29,423 bases of DNA from Byssothecium circinans. Taxonomy: Eukaryota > Ascomycota > Dothideomycetes > Pleosporales > Massarinaceae. The notes under the pieces were generated by a model that saw only the letters and a list, made by a program, of their open reading frames with translations, ran no database searches and was not told the DNA's origin. The translations under genes were made by a program, and so were the position numbers. This document shows, in pieces, positions 9,021 through 19,993 of this stretch (position 1 is the stretch's first letter; the number at the start of each line of letters is the position of its first letter). The stretch covers positions 924,248 through 953,670 of the forward strand of contig ML976987.1 of the NCBI GenBank assembly GCA_010015675.1, written 5' to 3'.

Positions 9021-10325
9021 ATGAACGTCGTCCTACTCTTCTCCTTCCTCCTCACCCTCATCCACGCATCAACAACACCAAATCCAACCCAGCCCCCCAA
9101 ATACACCGTCCCCTGTACAATCGGCAACGACGCTCCGTGCCCAAAATCGTGGACCTGCACACCAACTCAAGTATGCACTTGGGGCCGACCCTGCGGCGGG
9201 CTTTGCATCGATCCTCCAACCGCGATCCCCCCATCCTCCGCTTGTCTCCCGGCAACCACACCTCCACTGCCAGCTATCACCCCATGCACCATGGGAAACG
9301 ACACGCCCTGCAGTACAACAGCTCACTGCACACCAACCGAGACCTGCACCTCGGGCCGCCCATGTGGAGGTGCTTGTATCAGCGTACCTACTCTTCCGCC
9401 TGTTACGCCTTGCACAGTTGGAAATGACGCGCCATGTGGGAGTACGGCATTTTGTACACCGACGATGACTTGTACAACTAGTCTGCCATGTGGAGGTGCG
9501 TGTATAGCGAAGCCTACACCTCCGTGTCCGACGAGTACGATTTGCACGGTTGGAGACAATCGACCTTGCCCTACAGGAGCAACTTGTACACCGACGATGA
9601 CATGCACCCCGGGAAAAGCTTGCGGGGGAGCATGCATTTTCCCACCATTGCCGCCGGTTACTTCGTCCACGAGTACGATTTGTACGGTTGGAGATAACAG
9701 GGCGTGTCCTTCAGGTGCTACTTGCACGCCTACCATGATATGTACGTCAGGAAGCGCGTGTGGTGGAGCCTGCATCTTCCCTCCTCTTCCAACACCAACG
9801 CTACCAACACTTCCGATAACTACAATTTGCACTGTTGGCGATAATCGTGCATGTCCTACAGGAGCTACGTGCACACCAACCATGAGCTGTACCCCTGGAA
9901 CGGCATGTGGAGGGGCGTGCATTTTTCCTCCTCTTCCTCCCTTCACCCCGCCGCCTTGCACGTCGACGATATGTACTGTGGGCGATGATAGGCCTTGCCC
10001 GACGGGAGCGACTTGTACGCCGACAATGACGTGCACGCCGGGGAAGGCGTGTGGTGGTGCGTGTATTGCTACACCATTGCCGCCTTTTACGTCGACGATA
10101 TGTACTGTGGGCGACGATAGGCCTTGCCCGACGGGAGCGACTTGTACGCCGACAATGACGTGCACGCCGGGTAAGGCGTGTGGTGGTGCGTGTATTGCTA
10201 CACCATTGCCGCCTTTTACGTCGACGACGTCGACGCCGCCGGGACAGGGGAAGAGGTGCTGGCACGGAAGGTGTGGAGAGGGGTTTAAGTGTGTGGATGG
10301 ATGGTGTGTGAAGAGCGGGTATTGA
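9021..10325 (+). CDS. Secreted protein of eight six-cysteine tandem repeats
   Basis: A single exon of 434 residues. The start is the ATG at 9021, which gives a clear signal peptide (MNVVLLFSFLLTLIHAS); the in-frame TTG upstream at 9006 is not needed. Eight repeats of about 33-35 residues follow, with pattern CTxGxxxxC-xxxxxC-xPTxxC-xxxxxCGGxCI. They are joined by Pro/Thr-rich linkers of 8-25 residues that look O-glycosylatable. The C-terminus has a different four-cysteine module (CWHGRCGEGFKCVDGWC). Six cysteines per unit suggest three disulphides each. No catalytic or named binding family is recognised; a wall-associated, adhesin-like or host-interaction role is only inference. Repeats 7 and 8 are almost identical in DNA, so copy number has changed recently. 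Confidence 0.8.
   Translation: MNVVLLFSFLLTLIHASTTPNPTQPPKYTVPCTIGNDAPCPKSWTCTPTQVCTWGRPCGGLCIDPPTAIPPSSACLPATTPPLPAITPCTMGNDTPCSTTAHCTPTETCTSGRPCGGACISVPTLPPVTPCTVGNDAPCGSTAFCTPTMTCTTSLPCGGACIAKPTPPCPTSTICTVGDNRPCPTGATCTPTMTCTPGKACGGACIFPPLPPVTSSTSTICTVGDNRACPSGATCTPTMICTSGSACGGACIFPPLPTPTLPTLPITTICTVGDNRACPTGATCTPTMSCTPGTACGGACIFPPLPPFTPPPCTSTICTVGDDRPCPTGATCTPTMTCTPGKACGGACIATPLPPFTSTICTVGDDRPCPTGATCTPTMTCTPGKACGGACIATPLPPFTSTTSTPPGQGKRCWHGRCGEGFKCVDGWCVKSGY
9966..10223 (+). repeat. Two tandem 129-nt repeats in the cysteine-repeat gene
   Basis: Units 9966-10094 and 10095-10223 differ at only two positions, both silent (GAT/GAC and GGG/GGT). Earlier repeats in the same gene are much more diverged. 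This marks a recent in-frame duplication or gene conversion. Confidence 0.9.
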
Positions 10326-10924
10326 GGGGAAATGAGTGGTTTTGGAGGATGAAAGATTGAGTGGAATAGGGTTTGGGAGTTGAGATGGGTTGACGGGGTC
10401 ATGAGGAAAGGGTTCGTTTATGAAAGAAGGAGGAAATGAAATCTTGTTTAAATGATGCTTGGTATGAATTCATCTTGAAGTTATGCTTTTGACGAGGCTT
10501 TTATGGGGGTTTCATTCAAGGCCATACGCGTTTGGCCTCTTGATTTGAGAAAGATGGTGCTGTAAACAGTGAGCTGTGAGCAGTCTGCCGACAGAAACAG
10601 AAGCAAATCATATGAGACCAAAAGATACACTCCATATCTGCTGTTCGTGAGATGACGGTCTGGATATCAGACCACCGCTGTCGATGAGGTGATCCATGGT
10701 GTACAGAACGCAGATATTGAGTTGTTGACATAAGACGGCTAACGCGATAAGGCTGATGGTGTTGGTCCAAGCTCCGCCTTGGCAGTAAACAAACCGTCGT
10801 CATTTATGTCCCCTGCCCCCGACCTCTCCCCACTCGACACAGGCCAGCATCCGCACGTTTGAAATTGCAACCCCAGTAGCACATCCTCAACGTACTCTTT
10901 CCGCAACTTGCAAACCCGTCCACC
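10326..10924. other. Intergenic; promoter region of the following gene
   Basis: No gene is supported. The last 120 bases are C-rich and pyrimidine-rich and lead to a CACC-ATG start at 10925. Confidence 0.5.
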
Positions 10925-13195
10925 ATGGCGAGGCGATCCGCCAGGCTCCAGAAGGTATATCCCGCTGCTTTCGTCTGTTGTTTGTTGACATGCTAACTCA
11001 CCGCCTCCAGCAGCGCTCGCCAACGCCCTCCGACCACGACGATTCGAGCAATGTGAGCTGGGAGACTGCGCAATCGCAATCTCCTCCCCATAATGACCGT
11101 CTGCCCTCTGTAGTAGAGGACGAAGAGCCGGCTGTAGAGACGCCGCGCAAAGTCGCTGTCGAGAAGAAGGCTGCTACCACGGCAAAGGCGCAGAAGACGT
11201 CGAAGCTCCCCCAGCTCACCATGACCACCGCTACACCTACACAGACGCCTTCGCGCACGCCTAGTAACCGTACACCGATCGTGCCGGAGACGCAGGAAAT
11301 GCACCCTGCCCTCCACCACGCGAGCACGGCCAAGATGCTGGACGAGGCACGCTGGCTTGGCTTCCAGAACTTGGGCGCGCACACAGCACCACCAAAGGCG
11401 ACGCGTCCCGCTGCCGGCCAGGCGACCCCGTCAAAGACCACCACCGCGACGCCGAACACCCCGGCGGCAGCAAAGGACAGCCCTACCTCCGGCTTCCAGT
11501 TTAGGTTCCGTATGAAGTCGCCCTTCTCTGGCCTGAGCCCCAAGTCGAGCAGTATCTTGAAGAACCGGAAGGATGCTGCAGCTGCCGACCCGCGTGCTTT
11601 GTTCAAGGCGGATGAGTTTTGTGCACCGGCGGACTTGGAGCCTAAGCGCAAGACAGCGGTACCGAAGGGCAAGATGAAGCGGTTTAGCGATATACATATG
11701 GTAAGTACTCTTTTTCTACTCAAGTGATCAGGGGCACTACTGACAACACATGCAGAGCCAGTTTAAGAAGATGGATTCCATTGCCAACCACCCGTCCGCT
11801 TTCCGTCCCGTCCAGCTCACCAATGCGCCTCTTAAGAAGTCACACTCCAAAGTTGATCTTCACAAGCCAGAACTGAGCGCAAAGACGCCGAACAAGTTGA
11901 AGCGCAGCCAGTCAAAGATGGATGTGACGGAACCAGCCCCCAAGGCACCTGCGTCTGGCCTTAAGCGTACACAATCGAAGATGGAAGTGACGGAGCAGAC
12001 AACCAGGATTCCCCCGACTCCGTTGAAGCGTACACAGTCTAAGATGGACTTGACGGGCTCCAGCCTGCCTCGTTCCCAGTCCACGGTGCGGTTGGTGCCC
12101 CCTTCTCGAGATGGTCGCCCTACGACGCAGGATGGCAATCCATTCGCAAAGCGGGTCAAGCGCACTGAGGTTGATGATGCTGCGACCACACGTCCTCTCT
12201 CCCGCGATGGCCAGCCTGATGCCAATAAGCCTACCGTGACAAAGGCTGCTACCCCAGCCCGCAAGATCACGTCCCAGACTGCGCTGCCACGTCTGGCTTC
12301 CCGGCTTATGACACCCACCAAAGCATCTCTCATGCGCTCTCAGAGTGTGAAGGCCGTCAAGACCAAGTCAATGCTTCCGTCTCTTGTGAAGTCGCCTTCT
12401 GCTGCAAACCTCTTCTCGCCTACCAATATCGGCAACGCTGTTAAGGACAGCGTCCGTGAAGGTATCCGAAAGACGAGCAGCTCCCTACTGAAGGTTAGGT
12501 CCATTCTTCGCACGCCGAATCGCAAGTTTTCGAACGACCTCGACAAGATTGCTGCTGGTACGCACATGTCGCCCCCTCCGGGTCTCGATCTCCAGAAGAC
12601 TCTGCCTGCTGCACCCCAGACTGCCCCTGCAAAGAAGCACGTTGTCTTCACGAACAGCACCCTCGAACGCGACTTGCAGGATGATTGGAGCAAGTCACCT
12701 TCACCAATGAAGTTACGGGCTGGCTCCGAGATCCCTGCTGGCGCAGTCATCTATCCGTCTCTTCGTGGTGCTGGCAATGTTGAGTATCCCGTCCTTGCGG
12801 AAGACAACGAGTCTGGCGCTGCATCTACATCTCGTCGTCTCACTTTCGGCGATGCTACTGCAATCTCTCCTGGCGAGTTTTCTTTCAAATCTGACAAGCC
12901 CATCGATTTTGGCCCGGTTTCAACTGGTACCATTCGCATGGTGCGCAAGAGCAACGCTTCTTCTATGTTCGACGGCAAGAAGCGTAAGCTCGACACGGTG
13001 GAGGAGTCGTCGGATAAGGAGAACAGCGCGCCCGTACAGCCAGATGAGGGACGTTCCGCGAAGAAGGCCAAGACTGCGCCTGAGCCGCCGAAGACTCCGT
13101 CCAAGCTGCCTCGTCGCACACCCAACAAGCGAGGGAGCTCCATCAGCAAGTCCAGGCTCGCCTTCCTGTCCACGCCGAAGCGCGGAAAGGCTTGA
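10925..13195 (+). CDS. Basic, phosphosite-rich protein of unknown function (three exons)
   Basis: Proposed model: exons 10925-10954, 11011-11700 and 11756-13195. The introns are 56 nt (GTATAT...CCAG, with GCTAAC) and 55 nt (GTAAGT...GCAG), both phase 0, giving 719 residues. The start CACC-ATG gives MARRSARLQK. I do not recognise the family. Visible: KRFSDIHM joined across intron 2 to SQFKKMDSIANHPSAFRP. Then come four related units about 25 residues apart (LKKSHSKVDL, LKRSQSKMDV, LKRTQSKMEV, LKRTQSKMDL). Later motifs are SILRTPNRKFSND, a KEN box (13016-13024, about residue 661) in SSDKENSAP, and a basic tail (SRLAFLSTPKRGKA). Numerous TP/SP sites with nearby K/R resemble CDK sites. A nuclear, cell-cycle-linked role is inferred from these motifs only. 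Confidence 0.85.
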
Positions 13196-14225
13196 ACGGT
13201 GCACGGACATGCGGGTCTCTCCCTGGTGAGTGTCTCGAGTGAAGGCTAAATTCCGACTCGATCTCCATCCACTCCACCAACAATCTCTCTTGTTTCCTTT
13301 CATCTCCCTTTCATCTCTGAGATGGTGTTTGGGTTTTCTCTGGGCTGGATCTGGATATCATGACAACGAATCTCCTTGTCTTTCATCATTTCCTCTGGTC
13401 TACTCGTTTCTCACAAGTCACTTTCCCCTTCTTCACACTTCACTTCGTTTTAGTACATTGTTAGGCGGTAATGGCAGGCGATTTGGCGTACGATGAAGTG
13501 CGCTCGAGATTTTCGATAAAATTGTGTGTTCATTTTCCTCGGTGGCGTGTCTCCATCCATATTCTTTTTTTCTCGGAGTAACTTCATGAGTATAAATGAG
13601 TATGAGTCTGAACATGAGGATGAGCTTGATGACGAGTATACATAGCACGTTGAATGAGGTGTTTATATCTGCAGAGCTTGGATTGGGGTGATGCGATGTG
13701 ATGGTGATGCTTAGAACTATAACTCTAGGCTGCTGGCTGAGTGCGTGCGTGTGAAGGATATGCATCCTACCTGCAGTGAAGCGCTTTTTCTTTTTCTACT
13801 TTACAGCTCAAGAGCGACAATGAGATGGAAGCGCCTGCTTACTTCAGGACGGACATCGATCTTATTTAAATCAGGTATGGTCTGGAGCCCTAAGTGCCAC
13901 TGGTGGTAGGTCCTCACACGCACCCGCTGTGCACAGCCTTCCAGATAGAAAAGATATGCAAGGATGGAACTTGATTGAGAACAATGGGCTCGCATGTAGG
14001 GGGATAGAGAGATGGGCTTGGAAACGAGATATAACCTCTCCTCTCCTCTTTCTTCATACAACGCGTCTGACGCACATCACGCACCACACATCAAGCTTTT
14101 CTTCTTCAAAAATTATCCATTCATTCAGCCATATCTCATCTCATACCACTCACTCTACACGCTCCACTCTCCACAACAGCAAACCACAACCAAGCAGGTT
14201 CAAACTTGAAAACAAACATCCCGTG
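13196..14225. other. Intergenic between two convergent genes
   Basis: This stretch holds the 3' flanks of the two genes facing each other. It contains pyrimidine-rich runs (around 13260-13450 and 14030-14170) and no domain-bearing ORF. The plus ORF at 13929-14498 overlaps the minus gene and looks like chance. Confidence 0.5.
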
Positions 14226-15478
14226 CTACCTCCTCCCCTGCATCAGATCCATCAACCCCTTCGCCGCATTCCCCTTGACCGCCGAACTCGTCAAGTCCGC
14301 CTGCAACCGCTCATCATCCCGCATCCTCTGTATGCGCTCCTCGAGCGGCTCGTCGCGGCCGAAATCATCGTCGTAGCTGATGCGCTTGGACACGGGGGTC
14401 GCGTAGTTTGCCTTGGACTTCACGGGGGATGTGAGCTGGGCTGGCGATATGGATTGTTGGAGGGGCGGCGAGGATGGCACGTCTTGGGTGTTGCGTGATG
14501 AGTAGGGCGTGGGGGCCAGGGTGGTTGCGGGGGTTATCGATAGCTTGCCGATTGGACGGCCGGGGTCGAGGTTTGCTTTTATGGATTTGAAAGTTGAGGT
14601 TGAGGTTGAGGTTGAAGTGGTGTGGGGGTGGGAGAGGGTTATGCTGGGGACGCGGTGGGCTGTGGATGAGGTGGATGAGGGGATGTTTGTGGTCATCATG
14701 GAGGGGTTTGATGGTGATGTTGATGCAGGAGCTTCGGGAGAGGAAGATTCCCAGGTGGAGATGATGTCGGAGCTGCATTTTGCGGCTTGGTTGGTTTTGA
14801 CTTTGTAGTTTGCGAAACCCAGGCGCGTGCGGAGGAGGTCGGCGCGTGACTTCTTCTCTTCGATTGGAGCCGGTGGTGGAGACGGCGAGGTGGAAGATGA
14901 CGGGGGTGGGTGTTCGCTCTTCTGGCTCTGGCTCGCGCATTGGTCGTAGTTGAGCCAGTTGGAGAAGGAAGTGCTCTCTTGCGAAAATAGCTTGGGAGCT
15001 TGTTCTGCTTCCTCGGGCTCCGGCGTGGGTGTGTTGCGCTCGGTGGGCGAGCCAGGTGGGGGTAGGTCGACGGGATTGCTCTCCTACATCACTATTAGCG
15101 ACGTGATAGACGCGTCTTGTTCGCGATGCGCCGTACCATGTGCCGCTCTAACCCAGCAGCAGTCAAGCCTTGCTTCCACGCCGACTTCCCATGCTCGCGT
15201 GCGCCAAACATGGCCTTCGCGCCATGCACGGTTTCTACATCGTCGACCTCGTAGATGGTCCTCTTCTTCCCCTTGGGGTGCGCGCCATCCATTGCCGCAT
15301 TCTCCTTGTCCTCAAATACATGCGGCGACAGAGTAGACACCTGCTTCAGCGGGCTTTGCTGTCTCGTGCCCGCGGGCGGGTTGAGCGCGGTTCCTGCTTG
15401 TTTCGAAGGCGTGTTTAGAGCCTTTTGGGCGATGTCGCCGAGGACGCGTCGCGAGGGTGTTTTGGCGGGTGTCGACAT
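14226..15478 (-). CDS. Whi5/Nrm1-like G1/S transcriptional repressor
   Basis: Minus strand, two exons: 15478-15137 and 15083-14226. The 53-nt phase-0 intron runs ATG|GTACGG to GATGTAG with GCTAAT before it. The product is 399 residues. The key signature is RADLLRTRLGFANYKVKTNQ (about 194-213), which matches the short Whi5/Nrm1 motif that docks on SBF/MBF-type G1/S factors. Other visible elements are KTPSRRVLGDI at the N-terminus, a KEN box (58-60, FEDKEN), and several S/T-P-x-K/R sites (SPLK, SPVK). Whi5 and Nrm1 repress G1/S transcription; Whi5 is inactivated by CDK phosphorylation and Nrm1 is an APC/C target, so both kinds of site make sense. An ATG at 15505 would add nine residues; 15478 was preferred for its CAAAC-ATG context. 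Confidence 0.82.
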
Positions 15479-16312
15479 GTTTGCTCTGCGGCTCGTAGCG
15501 CTCATGCTCGTTGTTGATGGCTGGTGGAGGCACGCGTTGAGACGGGACGGATAGGCTGCAACCTCGAGCGGCACTGATGTAGGAATAATATTGTTTAGAG
15601 GCTTAGAGATTGGAAACCTCCTCTACACAATTGACGCGGCGAACAGCAGGGAAATTGTGGTCGAGGGGACTGAGGTTTAGTTGAGGAAGTCGCGTTGTGT
15701 TGATGGTTGGGGACATCGCGGGAGCATAGGTTGCGGCGTTGCGCTACTGTGTCGCGATTGGCTCGGCTGCATCCCTGCATCGTGTTAGCCGCGCTGTCCA
15801 TCTAAACACCGACCACCTCATTCTCCCCTCCTCTGCTTGTTACCTGCATTGGAGAGCAATACTTGACTGTTGCGTCCAATTCTTCTTCACGTTGGCTCAC
15901 TACCGTCGAGTCATCGTTGCGAAATCGTCACGACCGAGCGATCAATTGATATCTGGCAAGATGGGTAAACAACACGACACTGTACCCAAAAGCATGAGCT
16001 TTGAAGAGGCTTCTAAAGTCTCCTTTATGACTTCCTACAGTATCAGAGAAGAGGTTTATGAGAATTTATAGCCGCTCAACTTTTAGAAGGCGTTTCCAGG
16101 CTTTTGACACATGTCTGTACGTCAGATGCACCCGGCTCGTGCAACCACGATGCACGCACGGCATGGACGGTTTCTGTTGCCCACTTCTTTTCACCACCTT
16201 TCATCAACCCGACTGCTCATATCCGTTCCCTATTCCCTCCTTCTCATCAATCTCCTATCTTCCTGCAGACTCCGAATTTTCAAACCCTCACCATCCGTAA
16301 CAATAAATCACC
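15479..16312. other. Divergent promoter region between the Whi5-like and GH5 genes
   Basis: This is shared upstream DNA of two divergently transcribed genes. The last 120 bases before the GH5 start are CT-rich and contain a possible acceptor (TTCCTGCAG near 16267), so a 5' UTR intron is possible. A 36-codon ORF at 15961-16071 (MGKQHDTVPKSMSFEEA) is too short to support without other evidence. Confidence 0.45.
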
Positions 16313-18183
16313 ATGCATGACATCCTGGGAAAAGCAAAAGCCGCACTCGACAGTGTCATCCCGACATCTTCACCATCACCACCGTTACCACCAGGAATGG
16401 TGGCATCCTACCAACACCTTCCTCAACCACCGCTACCTAGTACCGCCGATCTCCCCTCCACCATCCAAGACCCCACTGCACTCGACATTCTTCGCTACCG
16501 CTATCATCACGGAACCAATCTCGGCTCGATATATGTGCTCGAGCGCTGGCTCTTCCCTTCTCGCTTCCCTAAGAAGAGTCAGGGGACGAGTGAGCTGGAA
16601 GCTGTTAAAGCATGGGTCCATGAGATCGGCGAAGGTCCAACGAAAGCGATGTTCGAGAAAGCGTGGGCGGAGGTGGTCACGGACCAAGACATCAAGTGGT
16701 TGAAGGAAGAAGCGAAGTGTAGGCTACTTTTTACTATTGATATGGCATTGGAAAGCTTTCATAATCATTGCATCCATCTTATTGACTCCGCTAGGTACAA
16801 CCGTTCGTCTTCCCATCGGATATTACGACCTCTCCGATCCTTCATTCACGCGTGGCACACCCTTCGAGCCCTATGACTACATTTACTCGGCGGCTTGGGC
16901 TAGCATTCGGTCACTTATATCCCGTCTCCGCGCACACTCTATCGGCGTACTTCTTGACTTACATGCTCTTCCTGGCGGCGCGAACCCTCACGACCACTCC
17001 GGTACCAATAGCGGCGTCGCTCAATTCTTCAACTCCCACTCCAATCGTGAGTAGAATCTTATTCAAAAATTGCGCTGGACACTGAGACTTTGAACTTCTT
17101 GTTCCAAAACGAAGCTTGCTGACAGCCCCGTGGATGAGCTTGGCTGACTATGTCCCCCACTTAGGTGATATGGGCACCCGCTGCTGCGAATTTATCGCGC
17201 GTGAAGCTAAAGCCGGCCTCGACATCGTGGGTCTCCAAATCGTAAACGAGGCTGACTGGGAGAGCCCGAACCTGTACGAATGGTACGATGAGTGTATCCA
17301 AGCGATTTCTGCCATCGACTCTAGTCTACCGGTCATCATCTCTGACGCGTGGAATCTCCAAAAAGCGGTCGAATACGCATTGAGGAAGAACACGGCCTAT
17401 CCGTCCATACCGACCTGTCCCGTTCTGATCGACACACATCTCTACTGGGCTTTCACGGACAAAGACAAGCAAAAATCCCCCCAACAGATTATCGACGAAG
17501 TACCCGCCCAACTCACCGCCCTAGACGGAAGAGAAGGCTCCATTCTCGACCGTGGCGCCGTCCAGACAATCGTAGGGGAATATTCCTGCGTCCTCACCGA
17601 GGAGACATGGTCGAAAGCTGGTTCTTCCGATCGACAAGAGCTCGTCCGTCGCTTCGGCAACACGCAATCAAAACGCTACCAAGAACGCACTGCTGGAGCT
17701 TTCTTCTGGACCTGGAAAATGGACTGGTACCCCGGCGGCGAATGGGGCTTTGCCGCCCAATGCACTCCTCAATCATCTCAGCCCCATTCCGCCACCCTAC
17801 TCCCTTCCATCACAGCGCCCCCACACGCCCTCCTCCCCGCACATGAGATCTGCAACCTTCTTGAGCGCGTGAGCCATCGCCGCAACGAACGTATGCATGC
17901 CGCTGTCGACCAGCACGTCTCTTACTGGCACCATCTCCACACCGAAAAGCCGGCCGAACACTGGCGGTACGAGAACGGCTGGAAGATCGGGCACCAGGAT
18001 GCTTATGTGTTCTTTGAAGGGAGGGGAGCGGAGGCAGTGGGACAGGGTAACAAAATCGGGGCTCTGGAGCTTTGGGTGTTGAAGAGGGTTAGGGAGTGTG
18101 GGATGAGGGGAGATCAGGTTTGGGAGTTTGAGCAAGGGTTGAGGAGGGGAGTACATGACTTTTGTAGCGTGGTCGGTATCTAA
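16313..18183 (+). CDS. Glycoside hydrolase family 5 (exo-beta-glucanase-like)
   Basis: Proposed exons 16313-16718, 16795-17046 and 17126-18183, giving 571 residues. Intron 1 is GTAGGC...GCTAG (76 nt) and intron 2 GTGAGT...GACAG (79 nt). Splicing restores the GH5 core: CTTVRLPIGYYDL (136-148, with R140), DLHALPGGANPHDHSG (190-205), LQIVNEADW with the predicted acid/base E261, DTHLYWAF with H324 and Y326, VGEYSC with the predicted nucleophile E371, and GAFFWTWK. These match retaining GH5 enzymes related to the fungal exo-1,3-beta-glucanase group. No signal peptide is visible (MHDILGKAKAALDSV), so cytosolic action on glucans or glucosides is inferred. The C-terminal 150 residues beyond the barrel are less typical. 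The exact intron 2 acceptor is the least certain part. Confidence 0.85.
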
Positions 18184-18485
18184 AGAGTGAAGAAAGGGAA
18201 AGGTAGAAGAGGGGAATGGTGTTGAAGATGACGAGGATGCACTGAGCCTGTGTTGAAGACTATTGAATAGATGTGGATAAAGTCTCACAACCACCAAACA
18301 CGCTAATGCTATGTGCTAAGCCCCCGTATACACAAACTCGCCCAAAATTCTTCTCCAGCCCTCCCTCGCCCCTCTCTTGATCAATCGAAAGTCCATCACC
18401 AGTAACGAAACAGCAAACGAAAACTATCCCTCACAACAACTGAACCCAAGCACATCGCCTACCAACTATGCACCCACAAGTCCTA
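18184..18485. other. Short intergenic stretch between convergent genes
   Basis: 3' flanks of the GH5 gene (plus) and the small charged-protein gene (minus). Nothing else is seen. Confidence 0.4.
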
Positions 18486-18788
18486 TCATACACCTACTTC
18501 CTCACATTCTTCTTCTCTCTCCCCCTGCTCCACATTCTTCACCGACCCCCTACGCACCGCCTCGTCGTGGCGATCAAGAGCCTTGTCAGCAGCCAGATCT
18601 TTCTTTGCTTCCTCTCGGTCCTCGGGAGAAGGTTTCGTGGCGCCGCGCTCGCGAGCGATTCTTTTTGCGCGTGCGAGGACGGGGTCCCATCCGCGGTTGA
18701 GGCGTTGCTGCCCTCGGGGGCTGGGGTTTGAAGCGTTGGTTGTGGTTGTGGATTGGGAGGTGGTTGAGGAGGTTTGTTGGGCTGGCAT
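18486..18788 (-). CDS. Small charged protein of unknown function
   Basis: 100 residues from an ATG at 18788 in a good context (CCACC-ATG-CC). A longer in-frame ATG at 19124 would add a low-complexity Pro/Ser/Thr stretch that looks like translated leader. The N-terminus is Ser/Thr-rich (MPAQQTSSTTSQSTTTT). Next is a motif that looks conserved in style, RLNRGWDPVLARAKRIARER, then an acidic and basic helical region (DREEAKKDLAADKALDRHDE) and an acidic tail. There is no signal peptide or membrane segment. The pattern fits small fungal stress or development-associated proteins, but no family is claimed. Confidence 0.6.
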   Translation of the reverse strand: MPAQQTSSTTSQSTTTTNASNPSPRGQQRLNRGWDPVLARAKRIARERGATKPSPEDREEAKKDLAADKALDRHDEAVRRGSVKNVEQGEREEECEEVGV

Positions 18789-19074
18789 GGTGGGTTGGGT
18801 TGGGTTAGGTTGGACGTACGTGTGGGGTTTGGTGGGTTTGGTGGGTTGGTAGGTCGAAGGGTGCGGCCGGCGCTGGCGTTGTCGGGAATGCGATGGACGA
18901 GGTGGGTAGTCTCCTTTGAAATGGACTGGATTGGGATTGGATTGGTGAGACTGGAGTTTGAAGAAAGGCGTAAGTGGGAAATTCAGAGCTGATGATGACG
19001 GTTGGCAGGATCGGTGCTGTGGTAGCGAGGTTCTTGGTGTGAGGGGTTGAGGTTGGGGAGGTAGGAGAAGGTGG

Positions 19075-19082
19075 TTTATATA
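19075..19082 (-). promoter_or_regulatory. TATA box of the small charged-protein gene
   Basis: On the minus strand this reads TATATAAA, about 290 nt upstream of the ATG at 18788, leaving a long CT-rich leader. The rest of 18789-19314 shows no supported gene. Confidence 0.4.
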
Positions 19083-19314
19083 CAGCACTGTGCATGCATG
19101 GATAGTGGGTATTTGATCAGTCACAGCGCGGGGATGTGAATCGTATGGATTAAGTTATGATGGTGTTGAAGTGGGATATCAATCTATCCTTTCTATCAAG
19201 GGTTTTTTTTCTTGTTTGGCATGATATCACAGAAGCTGGCGATGGGGATCGCCGAGTTGATCGTAGCAAACGGGAACGCGGGCCGTTGACCGGGTACTCG
19301 GGATAATTAGCGTG

Positions 19315-19560
19315 ATGGAGAGGTATTTAATGGTCTTTCTCTTTCTCTGTTCACTGTCTTCGTTACGCAGTACGAACGGTGGCTTCGAGAAGTTCACTTC
19401 GGGGGTCGAAAAATTGAAGCTCTGTGTGAACATGTTGGAGGCTAATAGGGAGATGTTCGCGGGTGGTATGACTGTTTGCTTCTTCGGGGAGGCATGTTTG
19501 GAAAAGTGTACAGGCGGTCGTGATTTGGCTTATGGGGTTCGCATTAATCTTGGGGTTTAG
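19315..19560 (+). CDS. Possible small secreted protein
   Basis: An 81-codon ORF starting MERYLMVFLFLCSLSSLRS, which looks like a signal peptide. About 60 residues follow with four cysteines (KLCVN, TVCFF, EACLEKC). No family is recognised. Neighbouring short ORFs and the lack of homology make a chance ORF quite possible. If real, it diverges from the small charged-protein gene. Confidence 0.25.
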   Translation: MERYLMVFLFLCSLSSLRSTNGGFEKFTSGVEKLKLCVNMLEANREMFAGGMTVCFFGEACLEKCTGGRDLAYGVRINLGV

Positions 19561-19993
19561 CGACGATTATGATGGTGATGATGATCATCCTCACTACTCT
19601 ATACTCTTGAGTGGATAACAGACCACCGAGTATAGCTCATACCAGACCTTACAACAGCGAAATTTACTTGCTGAAGCTTTCTTCCTCCTCGTTGAAGAAA
19701 AAAGGATCATTATAACACTAGGGTCCATGGAAAACGTTTGCTAATTTACGCAAGAAACACTCGAGTTCCAACCACCTACTGTCCTCGAAAAGGGGGAGAA
19801 AACTAAAAGCATGTCCACAGACTCCATTATATTACTATTATCAAATGTATACTTTTAGAACTAGAACTACCATTACAAGCACCACTAATACATAAACACT
19901 TCACGAAAGCAAAAGCAAAACAAAAGCCAAAAAGGAACCCTCCAAACTCCTATAACCGAACTGAAAAACAAAAGCCCTTCTCTACCACAGAGT
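19561..19993. other. Intergenic, 3' flank of the first CaaX gene
   Basis: A-rich DNA on the plus strand (19690-19980) with no supported ORF. It would hold the 3' UTR of the minus-strand CaaX gene that ends at 19994. Confidence 0.4.

Noticed and set aside
9323..10402. Long minus-strand ORF (359 codons) with Val/Gly/His repeats
   Set aside because: It is the antisense of the cysteine-repeat gene; its repetition simply mirrors the tandem repeats. The plus strand has a signal peptide and ordered cysteines.
10998..11723. Minus-strand 241-codon ORF
   Set aside because: Shadow of exon 2 of the plus-strand gene, which has good splice sites and motif structure.
13929..14498. Plus-strand 189-codon ORF
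   Set aside because: Overlaps the conserved C-terminal exon of the Whi5-like gene on the other strand and shows no domain.
15961..16071. 36-codon ORF between the Whi5-like and GH5 genes
   Set aside because: Too short, no signal or motif; may be an upstream ORF in a leader but cannot be supported.
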